A DNA stretch of 64,000 nucleotides. Origin: Isoetes taiwanensis (lineage: Eukaryota > Streptophyta > Lycopodiopsida > Isoetales > Isoetaceae). The notes under the pieces are model-generated. The model did not search any database and was not told the DNA's origin. It saw only the letters and a program-made list of their open reading frames with translations. The stretch covers positions 7,056,563 through 7,120,562 of the forward strand of contig JAJEKV010000020.1 in the NCBI GenBank assembly GCA_021234155.1. Reading direction: 5' to 3'. The translations under genes were made by a program, and so were the position numbers. Positions within the stretch are counted from its first letter, which is position 1; every line of letters begins with the position of its first letter. This document shows positions 31,391 through 43,586 of this stretch, one piece after another.

Positions 31391-34300
31391 TTTCCAGGTA
31401 TCCCAAAAATCGAGTTTGTGGTTTTGCGTTTGATTACCAAATTCTAGGTTTTGGGGTTGCCTTATCGATTCGAGACTTTAGCGATGCCCATATCCCTTCT
31501 TGCGGATGTAAGCCCCATGCATGTTCGCCAATTGGATTGGCATGCTTTATTCATCGTGCTTTGTAAATTTATGTGCAATAGATGGCATTTTGCAATTTGG
31601 AGTGGATGAATCGGCCTTTAGGTTGCAATTTCGGCCAATCTTGGCTTCTGAGTAGCTCCGGTTTCTAAAGGTGTGTTTGAACAGGTTCGCTCCAGCCTTG
31701 GCTCGCAGATAGCCGGGGTTCTATGCAGCAATTCATTCGGATGATATTTTGCATTTTAGAGTCGACGGATCTGCCTTGAGGTTGCGATTCCGCCATTGCA
31801 AATGAGTAGCGATTCCGGCTCCAGTCTTAACAACTGGCTTTTCAAGATGGTCGTTGTGGCAAATAACAAGTATTTTTGCTCTTTTTTTTTTGAAGTTCAA
31901 AACGACCATGCTCATTCTTATGGTGTCTTTAACATCAGGTACTTGGTGGAGCAACTATGGTGGAGCAGGGTTAGGTTGCAAGTTGGTTGGCATCATTGCG
32001 TTCTTTGCTACTGCCTCTAGAGATTCATGGCAGACGCTTATCCAAGGAGGTATATGTGGCTAACGATTTTTTGCAAGTTTTCTTGCTGTTGTACAATAGA
32101 TACCCCATTCAAACATATCTTTGGCAAAAAAGTGTTTCTACTTTGGACATTCAGTAAAGCCTTAATCACTGATCCTTCTGGCAAAGCTCCACCTCTCTGC
32201 TGCATCAGGAAGATCAAAAGTTGCAAATGTATTTTAACTACTTTATCAATCTTTGTGCATTCCTGCCTTTTCAACCATGATCCTTATGCGTTTGATATAC
32301 TCCATTGCTTATGGCCTTATTGGTGGTATATCCCATAGCCTTATGTGTAATATGATTTCTTCAAAGACATCCAATATAAGATCAAGCATGAGCTCTTTAT
32401 ATAGGATCTTCTTTGCCTTGAGGCCTAAAGAGTATTTGCTCCATAATCTTCAGGTAAGACCTCTGTCCTTTGTTTTAAAGGTTAGAAGCTTTTGTGATAT
32501 AATAATTTCTACTTTCCAGGTATCCCAAAAATCGAGTTTGTAGTTTTGCGTTTGATTACCAAATTCTATGTTTTGGGGTTGCCTTATCGATTCCGAGACT
32601 TTAGCAGATGCCCATATCCCTTCTTGCAGATGTCGCCCCCATGCATGTTCGCCAATTGGATTGGCATGCTTTATTCATCAGGTGCTTTGTAAATTTATGT
32701 GCAATAGATGGCATTTTGCAATTTGGAGTGGATGAATCGGCCTTTAGGTTGCAATTTCGGCCAATCTTGGCTTACAGGTAGCTCCGGGGTTTCTAAAGGT
32801 GTGTTTGAACAGGTTCGGCTCCAGTCTTGGCTCTGCATAGCCAGGGTTCTATGCAGCAATTCATTCAGATGATATTTTGCATTTTAGAGTCGACGGATCT
32901 GCCTTGAGGTTGCGATTCCGGCCATTGCAAATGAGTAGCAGTTCTGGCTCCAGTCTTAACAACTGGCTTTTCAAGATGGTCGTTGTGGCAAATAACAAGT
33001 ATTTTTGCTCTTTTTTTTTTTTTTGAAGTTCAAAACGACCATGCTCATTCTTATGGTGTCTTTAACATCAGGTACTTGGTGGAGCAACTATGGTGGAGCA
33101 GGGTTAGGTTGCAAGTTGGTTGGCATCATTGCGTTCTTTGCTACTGCCTCTAGAGATTCATGGCAGACGCTTATCCAAGGAGGTATATGTGGCTAACGAT
33201 TTTTTGCAAGTTTTCTTGCTATTGTACAATAGATACCCCATTCAAACATATCTTTGGCAAAAAAGTGTTTCTACTTTGGACATTCAGTAAAGCCTTAATC
33301 ACTGATCCTTCTGGCAAAGCTCCATCTCTCTGCTGCATCAGGAAGATCAAAAGTTGCAAATGTATTTTAACTACTTTATCAATCTCTGTGCATTCCTGCC
33401 TTTTCAACCATGATCCTTATGCGTTTGATATACTCCATTGCTTATGGCCTTATTGGTGGTATATCCCATAGCCTTATGTGTAATATGATTTCTTCAGCAC
33501 ATCTGAATATAAGACTGCTACAGAGCTCTTTATATAGGATCTTCTTTGCCTTGAGGCCTAAAGAGTATTTGCTCCATAATCTTCAGGTAAGACCTCTGTC
33601 CTTTGTTTTAAAGGTTAGAAGCTTTTGTGATATAATAATTTCTACTTGCAGGCGAGGCTTATGCTATGGAGCATGCAGGGCAGGTTAGAGAGACTAAAAA
33701 CCTTTGGTCGTCTTGCAACCAGATCTTGCAAACAGGATTTTGCTGCTGGTAAAAGTTTACGGTGCTCAAAAATCAGGTTGTCTTTTTAGACGTTTTCTCT
33801 GTGGGCATGGCTTAATCCGATTCTAGATTACTTTTGTTAACATCCTGCAGGTTACAGGTGGTGATCAGGCATGCAACTTCAATTATTGGCCAACAATGCA
33901 CAAAGACTGTTATAACAAAGTACTTAGATGCCATCAGTGTCAGGTGCATGGAGCTAAAGTTTTGATTCCTGGGCCACTTAACCCAATAGTGACTCCAGGA
34001 CCATTTCAAACTTGGGCACTGGATTATGTAGGCAGAATAGATCCACCGTCTTCTGGGCAACATCATTATATCCTGGTGGCCACCGATCTTTTCACCAAGT
34101 GGGTAGAAGCAGCAGCCCTCAGAGAAGCCACAGCTCAAACAACAGCAAAATTCCTTTTGGAAAACATATGTAGCAGGTTTGGAGTACCATACAAATTGTT
34201 GACGGACAGGGGCAGTCATTTCATAAATGATGTGGTGCAGGCTTTGTGTAAGGCTATGAAAATCAGACATACAAAGAGCAGTTCTTACTACCCACAAGGC

Positions 34301-36700
34301 AACGGCAGGCTGAATCTAGTAACAAGGTGTTGAAGAATATCTATTGTTTAAATTTGGTTTTTCCGACATGCCGAAAACTTTTTAGATTTTTTTTCCAGGT
34401 TAGTTTTCTAAGGTCTAGAAGCTTTTAGCTGCCGGAAAACTTTCCAGGTATCCCAAAAATCGAGTTTGTGGTTTTGCGTTTGATTACCAAATTCTAGGTT
34501 TTGGGGTTGCCTTATCGATTCCGAGACTTTAGCAGATGCCCATATCCCTTCTTGCAGATGTCGCCCCCATGCATGTTCGCCAATTGGATTGGCATGCTTT
34601 ATTCATCAGGTGCTTTGTAAATTTATGTGCAATAGATGGCATTTTGCAATTTGGAGTGGATGAATCGGCCTTTAGGTTGCAATTTCGGCCAATCTTGGCT
34701 TACAGGTAGCTCCGGGGTTTCTAAAGGTGTGTTTGAACAGGTTCGGCTCCAGTCTTGGCTCTGCATAGCCAGGGTTCTATGCAGCAATTCATTCAGATGA
34801 TATTTTGCATTTTAGAGTCGACGGATCTGCCTTGAGGTTGCGATTCCGGCCATTGCAAATGAGTAGCAGTTCTGGCTCCAGTCTTAACAACTGGCTTTTC
34901 AAGATGGTCGTTGTGGCAAATAACAAGTATTTTTGCTCTTTTTTTTTTGAAGTTCAAAACGACCATGCTCATTCTTATGGTGTCTTTAACATCAGGTACT
35001 TGGTGGAGCAACTATGGTGGAGCAGGGTTAGGTTGCAAGTTGGTTGGCATCATTGCGTTCTTTGCTACTGCCTCTAGAGATTCATGGCAGACGCTTATCC
35101 AAGGAGGTATATGTGGCTAACGATTTTTTGCAAGTTTTCTTGCTGTTGTACAATAGATACCCCATTCAAACATATCTTTGGCAAAAAAGTGTTTCTACTT
35201 TGGACATTCAGTAAAGCCTTAATCACTGATCCTTCTGGCAAAGCTCCATCTCTCTGCTGCATCAGGAAGATCAAAAGTTGCAAATGTATTTTAACTACTT
35301 TATCAATCTCTGTGCATTCCTGCCTTTTCAACCATGATCCTTATGCATTTGATATACTCCATTGCTTATGGCCTTATTGGTGGTATATCCCATAGCCTTA
35401 TGTGTAATATGATTTCTTCAGCACATCTGAATATAAGACTGCTACAGAGCTCTTTATATAGGATCTTCTTTGCCTTGAGGCCTAAAGAGTATTTGCTCCA
35501 TAATCTTCAGGTAAGACCTCTGTCCTTTGTTTTAAAGGTTAGAAGCTTTTGTGATATAATAATTTCTACTTTCCAGGTATCCCAAAAATCGAGTTTGTAG
35601 TTTTGCGTTTGATTACCAAATTCTAGGTTTTGGGGTTGCCTTATCGATTCCGAGACTTTAGCAGATGCCCATATCCCTTCTTGCAGATGTCGCCCCCATG
35701 CATGTTCGCCAATTGGATTGGCATGCTTTATTCATCAGGTGCTTTGTAAATTTATGTGCAATAGATGGCATTTTGCAATTTGGAGTGGATGAATCGGCCT
35801 TTAGGTTGCAATTTCGGCCAATCTTGGCTTCTGTAGCTCCGGGGTTTCTAAAGGTGTGTTTGAACAGGTTCGGCTCCAGTCTTGGCTCTGCATAGCCAGG
35901 GTTCTATGCAGCAATTCATTCAGATGATATTTTGCATTTTAGAGTCGACGGATCTGCCTTGAGGTTGCGATTCCGGCCATTGCAAATGAGTAGCAGTTCT
36001 GGCTCCAGTCTTAACAACTGGCTTTTCAAGATGGCAAGTATTTTTGCTCTTTTTTTTTTTTGAAGTTCAAAACGACCATGCTCATTCTTATGGTGTCTTT
36101 AACATCAGGTACTTGGTGGAGCAACTATGGTGGAGCAGGGTTAGGTTGCAAGTTGGTTGGCATCATTGCGTTCTTTGCTACTGCCTCTAGAGATTCATGG
36201 CAGACGCTTATCCAAGGAGGTATATGTGGCTAACGATTTTTTGCAAGTTTTCTTGCTGTTGTACAATAGATACCCCATTCAAACATATCTTTGGCAAAAA
36301 AGTGTTTCTACTTTGGACATTCAGTAAAGCCTTAATCACTGATCCTTCTGGCAAAGCTCCATCTCTCTGCTGCATCAGGAAGATCAAAAGTTGCAAATGT
36401 ATTTTAACTACTTTATCAATCTCTGTGCATTCCTGCCTTTTCAACCATGATCCTTATGCGTTTGATATACTCCATTGCTTATGGCCTTATTGGTGGTATA
36501 TCCCATAGCCTTATGTGTAATATGATTTCTTCAGCACATCTGAATATAAGACTGCTACAGAGCTCTTTATATAGGATCTTCTTTGCCTTGGGGCCTAAAG
36601 AGTATTTGCTCCATAATCTTCAGGTAAGACCTCTGTCCTTTGTTTTAAAGGTTAGAAGCTTTTGTGATATAATAATTTCTACTTGCAGGCGAGGCTTATG
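31391..36700 (+). repeat. Four copies of a 1.1-kb unit with exon-like content
   Basis: Units start TTTCCAGGTATCCCAAAAAT at 31391, 32513, 34441 and 35570. Units 1-2 and 3-4 are tandem within the two 3.05-kb duplicates. Each unit contains the same splice-like signals (gtaagacctctgtcc donor after cataatcttcag; ttctacttgcag acceptor in units 2 and 4) and a frame starting MADAYPRRYMWL. I cannot name the captured gene, and the open frames on both strands of this unit are not convincing proteins. Confidence 0.75.
33885..34339 (+). pseudogene. Integrase core fragment, duplicate copy 2
   Basis: An undamaged copy of 30834-31289 encoding ALDYVGRIDPPSSGQHH, the first-Asp block ATDLFTKWVEAA, LTDRGSHFIND with the second Asp, and SSYYPQGNG. 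It lies inside the duplicated Helitron region and cannot be expressed as a full integrase. It shows the likely original reading of copy 1. Confidence 0.85.
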
Positions 36701-36924
36701 CTATGGAGCATGCAGGGCAGGTTAGAGAGACTAAAAACCTTTGGCCGTCTTGCAACCAGATCTTGCAAACAGGATTTTGCTGCTGGTAAAAGTTTACGGT
36801 GCTCAAAAATCAGGTTGTCTTTTTAGACGTTTTCTCTGTGGGCATGGCTTAATCCGATTCTAGATTACTTTTGTTAACATCCTGCAGGTTACAGGTGGTG
36901 ATCAGGCATGCAACTTCAATTGCA

Positions 36925-38476
36925 GGTTAGGGTTTGTGATTTCTCTGTTTCTAATGAAATCAACTCGCTAAGCAAATTCTTTATAGTCTCCGTCCTTTTG
37001 TTGCCAGTAGACACTGCTGCAAGTTATGGAATGGCAAAACTAATATCATATAGTATTTCAAGTGCTTTCATTCATTCATTGTTCTGTAAGTATTTATTTG
37101 TTTGGCCAGTTCTTTGTCTGACATATTTTCTTTCTTTTACAAATGCACATGTCTTTCTGGACCACAATTTCCAGTGGTTGGACATCAAAGATCATTTCAT
37201 TTCTGCATATTTACCATCGAAGCTTTATGGGTAAGTCGCTTAACTTCACTTTCTTTGTTTGTTTCAACCTTCTTAACATGATTTCATTTGGATATACATA
37301 TACTATTTCTGTATCTAATTTCTCTATACATCTAAACCTAACAGGGGAAAATTACTATAAACTGGTCTAAAGCACGGCAGCCATATATTCCAGGATTGGA
37401 GGTGGATTCAACTAAAGACATTTTACAGCAGCACACGTTACAAAGGAATACAAATGTAATGTCTCTTTCCATATTCTAGGTTTATTAGTTTTGTTCTTCA
37501 TTTCTTCCACAAATGCTTAGAAAGGTGTGGACAGACTCAACCAAAAGCCTTTATACGTGCAGGACGTTTATATGCATTCTCCACGATGAATGCTTTTTGA
37601 AAAGACAATATGTTTTATCTCTTAAACCTTACAATTTTGTTTCTCATTTGTTTCAGGCCACGGTTTCAGGATATTCAAGGCTTGCTGTTGATCATAACAA
37701 TGATGCACAATAGGTATAGCTCTTAGTGTTTGGATATTCTGGAGTTGCTGCAATAGTATTTTATTCTGCTACCTCAATTGTACTTCTTGATTCCTCTCAT
37801 CACTGGATGTCGCATGTTAGACTAATTAGGCATTACCCTTGCTACAAGGTAATTTCTGTCATGTATAGTTCAAACCTCAAAACCGCTACAAATAAATTTT
37901 GTCTCTGGTATAGGGGAGAGCATAAGTGCCGATTGCTTTTACATTGTGCAAGTATGTGCTCATGGATTTGCTCTTTTCATTTGAAGTTTTTGTTTTGTAA
38001 TTTTCAATTTCTTTAGAAAACAGGGCTCCAATATGACAACTACAAAACATGGAGTTGAGGGATGGCATCAAACTGGTTTTGATTATTTTGGTGCTATAGT
38101 TCAAAAATTTTACTCTTAATTTGTGCGAATGTCGAGCCATCAGCAGTCTGGAGCTATTTATTGAGGTATGACTTGAGTTATTTGTCCCTTTTCTTCGTCC
38201 TTTCCACATGTACGGCAATACCTATTATGTATTTTTCTCCAACTTTGTTAAAATATGAGAAAGCTTCAGAGTTAATCAGGCTGAGGAAGCAGAAGATCTG
38301 CGTTATTGTTTAAAATATGTTTATGGATCATTTTGGGCCTGAATTGTGAGCCTATACCAGTGGGTGAAGCTCCTCATCAATTCATTAGGAATATGCAGAT
38401 ATGCAAAGGTACATGATAAGATTTATGCCAAGTTCATCAAATGCAGGTTAATGTAGGTTATTTTGTTTCCTATCCT
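36925..38476 (+). other. Helitron body with exon-like fragments of unidentified host gene(s)
   Basis: Several short coding-like blocks have plausible splice borders: about 37139-37230 (HVFLDHNFQWLDIKDHFISA, donor GTAAGT), about 37346-37455 (WSKARQPYIPGLEVDSTKDI, donor GTAATG) and about 37657-37710 (ATVSGYSRLAVDHNNDAQ, acceptor tttcag). This fits gene capture by a Helitron on the plus strand. I do not recognise the donor gene. Confidence 0.45.
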
Positions 38477-38820
38477 GTAGGTGCCCAAGGGTAAAAGAAA
38501 GCTAGGGTGTCTAAAAAAAATGCCCTTACATTATGTATAATGTAGGGCATGTAGGCACCCGTTTTTGTTATTTTTTTGAATTTTAGTTAGTTGGGATATG
38601 TAATGATTAGGAGTAGCCACGTCAGCAATTCAAAATTATGAGTGGCAGTGGCAACCAGAACGGACCTTCATTGCAATTTTTCGGAGGGAGATTGCGAAGT
38701 GTTTCCTGTTTAGGAAAAAAATTTGCCGCCGTTCCAATTTTCTGTGTTTCTGAGTGATCAACGAAGTAATTCGACTGTAACTATTCTTCTTCCTCGAAAT
38801 CCTTGCCAAAAATCCAAGCA

Positions 38821-39406
38821 ATGGACGCCTTTGCCTCCCGGAAGTCACCCAGATTAAACAAAAATTTGAAAATAGCCGATTCTAGCAAGAAAGCCGAAAA
38901 AAACAAGAGGAAGGTTCAAACTTCTGAGGAACCAGGGCCAAAAAGAAGACTTATTTGTGAAGAACCCGCTGTTGTGGAAGCAAAGCATGTAAGATGTGTA
39001 AATGCGGATGAAATTTTTCCAGTTACAACAGATAATGGACGAAAGCAAGGGGGGGCCCAAAGACATCTGGGTTCAAAGAATCTAGCGTGAAGCCGAGTGG
39101 GCCGAGAACTTCTACAAACATTATGAAATTGTTTTTGGTAAGCGGAGGTCACAAATCGCCATGTACCCCGAAGTACTTTGCTCGTGCATTTGCCCTTCAA
39201 TTGACAGTAAAAAAGTAGATTGGGATACTTTTAAAGTTTTGGCCAAAGATTTGGCAAAGGGAGGAGCAAAAGAATCGCTATTACGTAAGAAATTGCGACC
39301 TCTAAATCCACATCCAAGGTTCCTAAATTTCAGCAAGGATTTTACCCTAAGGAAGAGCTTGAATTTGCGAAACTCTTCTGCGGCAGTGTCATGGAGAGTT
39401 AATTAG
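38821..39406 (+). pseudogene. Cargo protein with basic N-terminus
   Basis: ATG at 38821 opens MDAFASRKSPRLNKNLKIAD and further Lys/Arg clusters (KNKRK, PKRR), candidate nuclear signals. The frame breaks near 39055 in a G-run. The next frame continues with AEWAENFYKHYE and QIAMYPEVLCSC and ends at 39406 after KSLNLRNSSAAVS. Unrecognised family. The G-run position makes a sequencing slip plausible. Confidence 0.45.
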
Positions 39407-39479
39407 CAAAGACATCCAAGGTTGAAGAACCGAAAATCCAGCGAGATTTAATTACGTGACAATATAAATAAGATTTCGG

Positions 39480-40050
39480 GGAAGAAAGGATGCACATGAA
39501 GAGGACCTAGCACAGATACAAGAAGACATCAATAGTGTTCTCGGCGGCGCTTCAGCGTAATAAGAGAGACATCAAGACTGTACGGCAGGAGGTAGACCTT
39601 TTGATGAGAGATAGAAACAGAAGGAAGAAATGCTCAAGAGAATTCGGAGCCATTGGAGAAAGCCATTCGGGAGAAGGAGTTATGTGAAAAGAGGATTGCG
39701 TAACTTGAGGAGGCCCACAAAGTTCGGTTTGAGTGCCGCAGACGGGCTTGATGATATGCATAAGTACATGATGCATTCTCGCAATGATTCTCCTTCAGCC
39801 CAAAACAAGCTTAGTGATCTCTCCAAATGAAGAAAAATTCATATCCGTGCATGGATGTGTGTTTTGCAAGAATGGCTTTGCTAATAATGAACCTATCCTA
39901 GTTGCTCCATGCGAGCATTCATTTCATATCTTCTCGCTTCTCATATTCTATTTCTCATTGGACTATCCCGCCCAAGAGCATGCAAATGGGACGATAACAT
40001 TTCAAAGACCTTGGGTGTGTACACTGGAGGTAAGCAGTATTTCATGATTT
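39480..40050 (+). pseudogene. Coiled-coil and RING-like finger segment
   Basis: A Lys/Glu/Arg-rich, helical-looking segment in changing frames (39480-39780) precedes CVFCKNGFANNEP and CEHSFHIF (39853-39934). The spacing C-x2-C ... C-x-H-x2-F-H resembles the first half of a RING finger. The expected second Cys pair is not clear after the frame runs into probable intron at about 40032 (GTAAGC). It may belong to the same gene as the Ulp1 domain downstream. Confidence 0.45.
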
Positions 40051-41379
40051 ATGTTCAATTTGCTGCACCCAGGATTACTGCAATGTAGAATCCATTTACA
40101 TGTAGAATCCATTTACATGTAGATTGTTTTGCACTTAAGGTTTTGCTACAAAGATGTAGGAGTGTAATTGGTTATTTTATACTTATAGTTCCTTGGCTTG
40201 CATGTCATACATATATGTGTTTCTTACATACATGTTGTACATTCACAAAGTAGGGTCCTAAATGTAGAACTTAAATACATAAAATTAGGAGTTGTGTACT
40301 GAGTTTTGTGGCAGAACATTTAGAGGTATTTTATGTACTGTGTGATGTGTACATGTGCATACATTGGAGCACATTCATGTACATTACATGTACATTCCAT
40401 CTGGATAAATAGTTTGTTTACATATGTATGTACTCAAAGTACTTCAATGTAGATCGAGTTCTAGTAATATGTACACTATTGATATGTACGTAATGCTTAG
40501 AGACCCGATTAGTTTGAGACCCGATATCCGATTTGTTATGTGATTTATTTTCGAGCTTCAAAGTGCCAAAAACCATACCGAGCGAAATTACACCACGATC
40601 AGAAGCGCTTTGTTTTCAAATTCGATTTGCATTGTGTCGAGGGAAGCAATTTCTTATTCTTGGTTGGTTTTCCGCAGTTTTGGAGGTTCCAAAGAAAATT
40701 GAGGTGCAAGATGTAGCCGAGGGAAAGAAAGCGGTGATTGAAGGAAAAAGCAAAATCACTATTCCCTGGTGATACAGTTGAGGAGGCCGGCACTTCAGTC
40801 CGGCATGGTGACATTCCGCATTATGAGCGTGAACTCGAGATTGAGGGAGCAGGCTAAGGCCACATCTTCAAAAGTAAAGGCAAAGCAGCGAAGATGTGAC
40901 TCCAAAGAAGAACTCCACGCCTAAAAAGCCACGAAAGAAGATAATTGAAGCAAAGAAAAAAGTAAGAAAGCATTTTATTTTAGTGTACAGCAATTGAGAA
41001 ATCCATGACATCCTATGTTTACAGTCCCTAATGAAGAGGAATATTCCGAAAGCATCAAGATGTAGAGCCCTATACTTTTAAGTTTGTGTCAAAACTTGCT
41101 TCCGACATAGCAAAGGACGCTGAAATTCCCACGACAATGAGAAATCGAAGAGGTTGCGGCGAGGATTCCGGACCTAATAAGAATCGAAAGTGAGGAAACC
41201 AAAAAGTAGGGAAGGAAATGGATCTTGACTCAAAAAACGATGACGCAGAGCGTAAGAATGATCTCTACGGTAACTTGATCTACATTTCTTACATTTTTTT
41301 CTACATCTAGTATCCAAGTTAAAAACTTTAAAATAATATGGATAGTAGTAGACGAATGTAGATGATTTGTGTAAATGTA
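40051..41379 (+). other. AT-rich spacer with repeated TGTACAT words and a short basic block
   Basis: The part at 40090-40500 is dense in tacatgtaga, atgtacatt and related words. A coding-like Lys-rich run (about 40680-40970, IEVQDVAEGKKAV and PKKPRKKI-like) may be an exon of the cargo gene. The rest shows nothing I recognise. Confidence 0.35.
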
Positions 41380-42497
41380 GTGGTCATTGAACCCGCATCG
41401 CAGCTTCAATCAATACAGCCATAACGATGCCTTGCTTAACCGAATGATGAAGCTCAAGAAGGCAAGGATTTTCCCGTGATCTTTGCCCGAAATGGAGTGT
41501 TATTTATTTGAACAAGATGTCTTTGGACATGGATGTGGGGAAATTTTCCAACCGCATGTGGATATGTATGCCGTGTCTCGGACTTTGAACTTGTTCATTT
41601 GTATGTGTAAGTCAAGTTAGTAATTGTATCCTTTTCAACTTGTTATAGGTACCGCAGCTCTGTGTTCCGTGATGATAAGAAGGCCGACGTCCGGTTCTTC
41701 CCAATCGACGACTTCATGGAATTTGCGGCATGGGCCAAGGCAAGCGAAAAAGATAAATCTATGGCACCTCCGAAATGGAAGAGATATTGTAAAGGTAGCT
41801 CTTACGGGGGATAAATTGGCTGAAGTGCAGATGGATCATGATTCCAATGCTATGTAGAGTTCTTGAACATCACACTTTGGCCATCTTCAACATGGCACTT
41901 ACTAAGAGTAAGAACACCATCAACATTCAGATCTTCAATTCTGCCGAGGACATTGACGTTGACATGCTTGCACTTAAGAGGTATTTTGTATTTCACATCT
42001 CCTTTTATTAATATTGAGTAGATTGGATACCATGTTAGCAGCTTCTTTCATTCATTTGCTACAAAATAGATCCGGTCTTTTTGCAGGGCTCCATATCCTC
42101 ACTATGGCACGCGGTTGTGTCGAAAGTGTCCCACTTTTTGAAGCATGGACAAAATCCTTCACCCGGTTGTGAAGATTCATAAGTGTCCACAAAGAAAAGA
42201 TGGGGATTCATGTGGCCTCTATGTTGCGGCTTATATGCGTAAGTTTGTAGACACAAATGTGTGTGTGGTAAAACTACCAATGTGAGTGTCTCACTTCTTT
42301 TGTCTTGCAAACAAATGGTTTTTAATACTTATTATGTAAGTATTGTTGTCACATTTGCAGAAACCCGAAACTGGTTCTTGACAAAGTATGCATCTGATCG
42401 TCGTGATGTTCTCACCCGAGCACTACTTCAGGAGTTAGACCACATTCAAATCGCACCCGAACCTATTAGACCACCTGGTACTAATAAATGTTGCTAA
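41380..42497 (+). pseudogene. Ulp1-like (C48) cysteine protease, frameshifted
   Basis: Ulp1 proteases cleave SUMO or related isopeptide bonds and are known transposon cargo in plants. The blocks are YRSSVFRDDKKADVRFFPID (about 41650-41710), a His-containing HTLAIFNMALTKSKN (41871 on) followed by IQIFNSAEDIDVD, where the usual catalytic Asp may be Asn, and CPQRKDGDSCGLYVAAYM (42184-42237) with the catalytic Cys at 42211-42213 after the conserved Gln. Exons are separated by AT-rich introns (acceptor cttgttatag at 41649; another at about 42086). Two frame changes occur. The Cys block alone makes the family assignment fairly safe. Confidence 0.72.
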
Positions 42498-42635
42498 GAA
42501 ACAGCCTCTCCCTATTGTCAATGCTAAACACTATTTGATTATAAAATACACATTTTTTCATTGAATTTGAATACAATCTCTTTTTATTCAACTCCACCAT
42601 ACTTTATTGATAAATTGCATGTTCTTTCATATCAG

Positions 42636-43160
42636 GTGTACAGAAAAGGTTGATAGTGTTTGATATCAATAATGTTTTGGCAAAACAAATACATAGGACT
42701 TTGGTATCAGATGATCAGCTAGTTGGAAATTATGACATAATAGGCAAGAAAGTGTTGTTTTTAAGGCCCCACCTAGGCAATTCACGGAATTTGTATTTGA
42801 ACACTTTGAAGTAGGAATATGGTCATCAATAGCTCCATGGAACCTATCAAGAGTAGTGGATAAAATCTTGACAATGACGCTTGATAAGGGACTTAAGGTT
42901 CACCTTTGATGGAAGCCATCGTTTGGAGCTGCCTTTTCGGATTGCGACAAGTGAAGATAAACCTTTGTATCCGAAGCCAATTGAGTTTATATACGAGAAG
43001 TATCCGGGCGGGAATAACAAAGAACACACTAATAGTAGACGACTCCGAAAGTACAAGATGCTCTTCAATCCCAACGAAAATTGCATATGCCCACCTTCAT
43101 GGCGGGGAAAGTGATGTTGAAGACACAGGTCTCTTGACACTTCAAAACCATGGCTAGAGG
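42636..43160 (+). pseudogene. FCP1/NIF-like HAD protein, DxN motif (second copy type)
   Basis: After an acceptor (atatcag, to 42635) the exon reads KRLIVFDINNVLAKQIHRTL, with motif I as DINNVL. Then VLFLRPHLG and, one base out of frame, FTEFVFEHFEVGIWSS. Motif IV appears as NTLIVDDSES (about 43022) and NPNENCICPPSWRG in the neighbouring frame. The order and spacing mirror the exon at 21093-21730, including RPHL, VGIWSS and the VDD block, so the two are homologous but clearly diverged. Catalytic Asp+2 is Asn in both. At least three frameshifts. Confidence 0.72.
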
Positions 43161-43586
43161 GTTTGTTGATAGCACCGGACACCGCAATGCGATATGTGAA
43201 GCGTAATCCTTTACGCAATCCATCCGATGTACTAACAACAAACCGTTTGGAGGCAAATGCTTTTCGAGGGGGCTACAAGGATACGATGGCATGTCCAAAG
43301 CTATGGACAAGCCGCAAGAAAGTAACATATTGAAACAATGAGAATAGTAGTATGTAATCGGCTTCACATCGGTTTGTGACCAGATTTTGAATGTAAATTA
43401 ATGTTAATATAAAACATGAACAACATACTTGTATATATTGGCATCATATCCGATATGACCAAAGTTGTATATCTTGTGATATGTAATACAAGAGTTTTGT
43501 CTCCATACATGTTCCACTTTCTTCTTTGTTTCATGAATCAAAAGAAAAGCTATTGATATCCATTCTAACGTAACAAGTTCACGCAT

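Larger units (their letters stand above)
30834..36924. repeat. Tandem duplication, 3.05-kb unit x2, spanning the Helitron 5' boundary
   Basis: Unit 1 is 30834-33884 and unit 2 is 33885-36924. Each starts in the integrase (attggccaacaatgcacaaag), crosses the Helitron 5' end (31290 and 34340) and ends at ggcatgcaacttcaatt. At the junction ATT is shared by both partners, a microhomology. The duplication therefore happened after Helitron insertion. Confidence 0.9.

Noticed and set aside
32038-36444. Repeated minus-strand 78-codon frame in each 1.1-kb unit
   Set aside because: Conserved only because the DNA is duplicated; no family resemblance and flanking splice-like signals are on the other strand.
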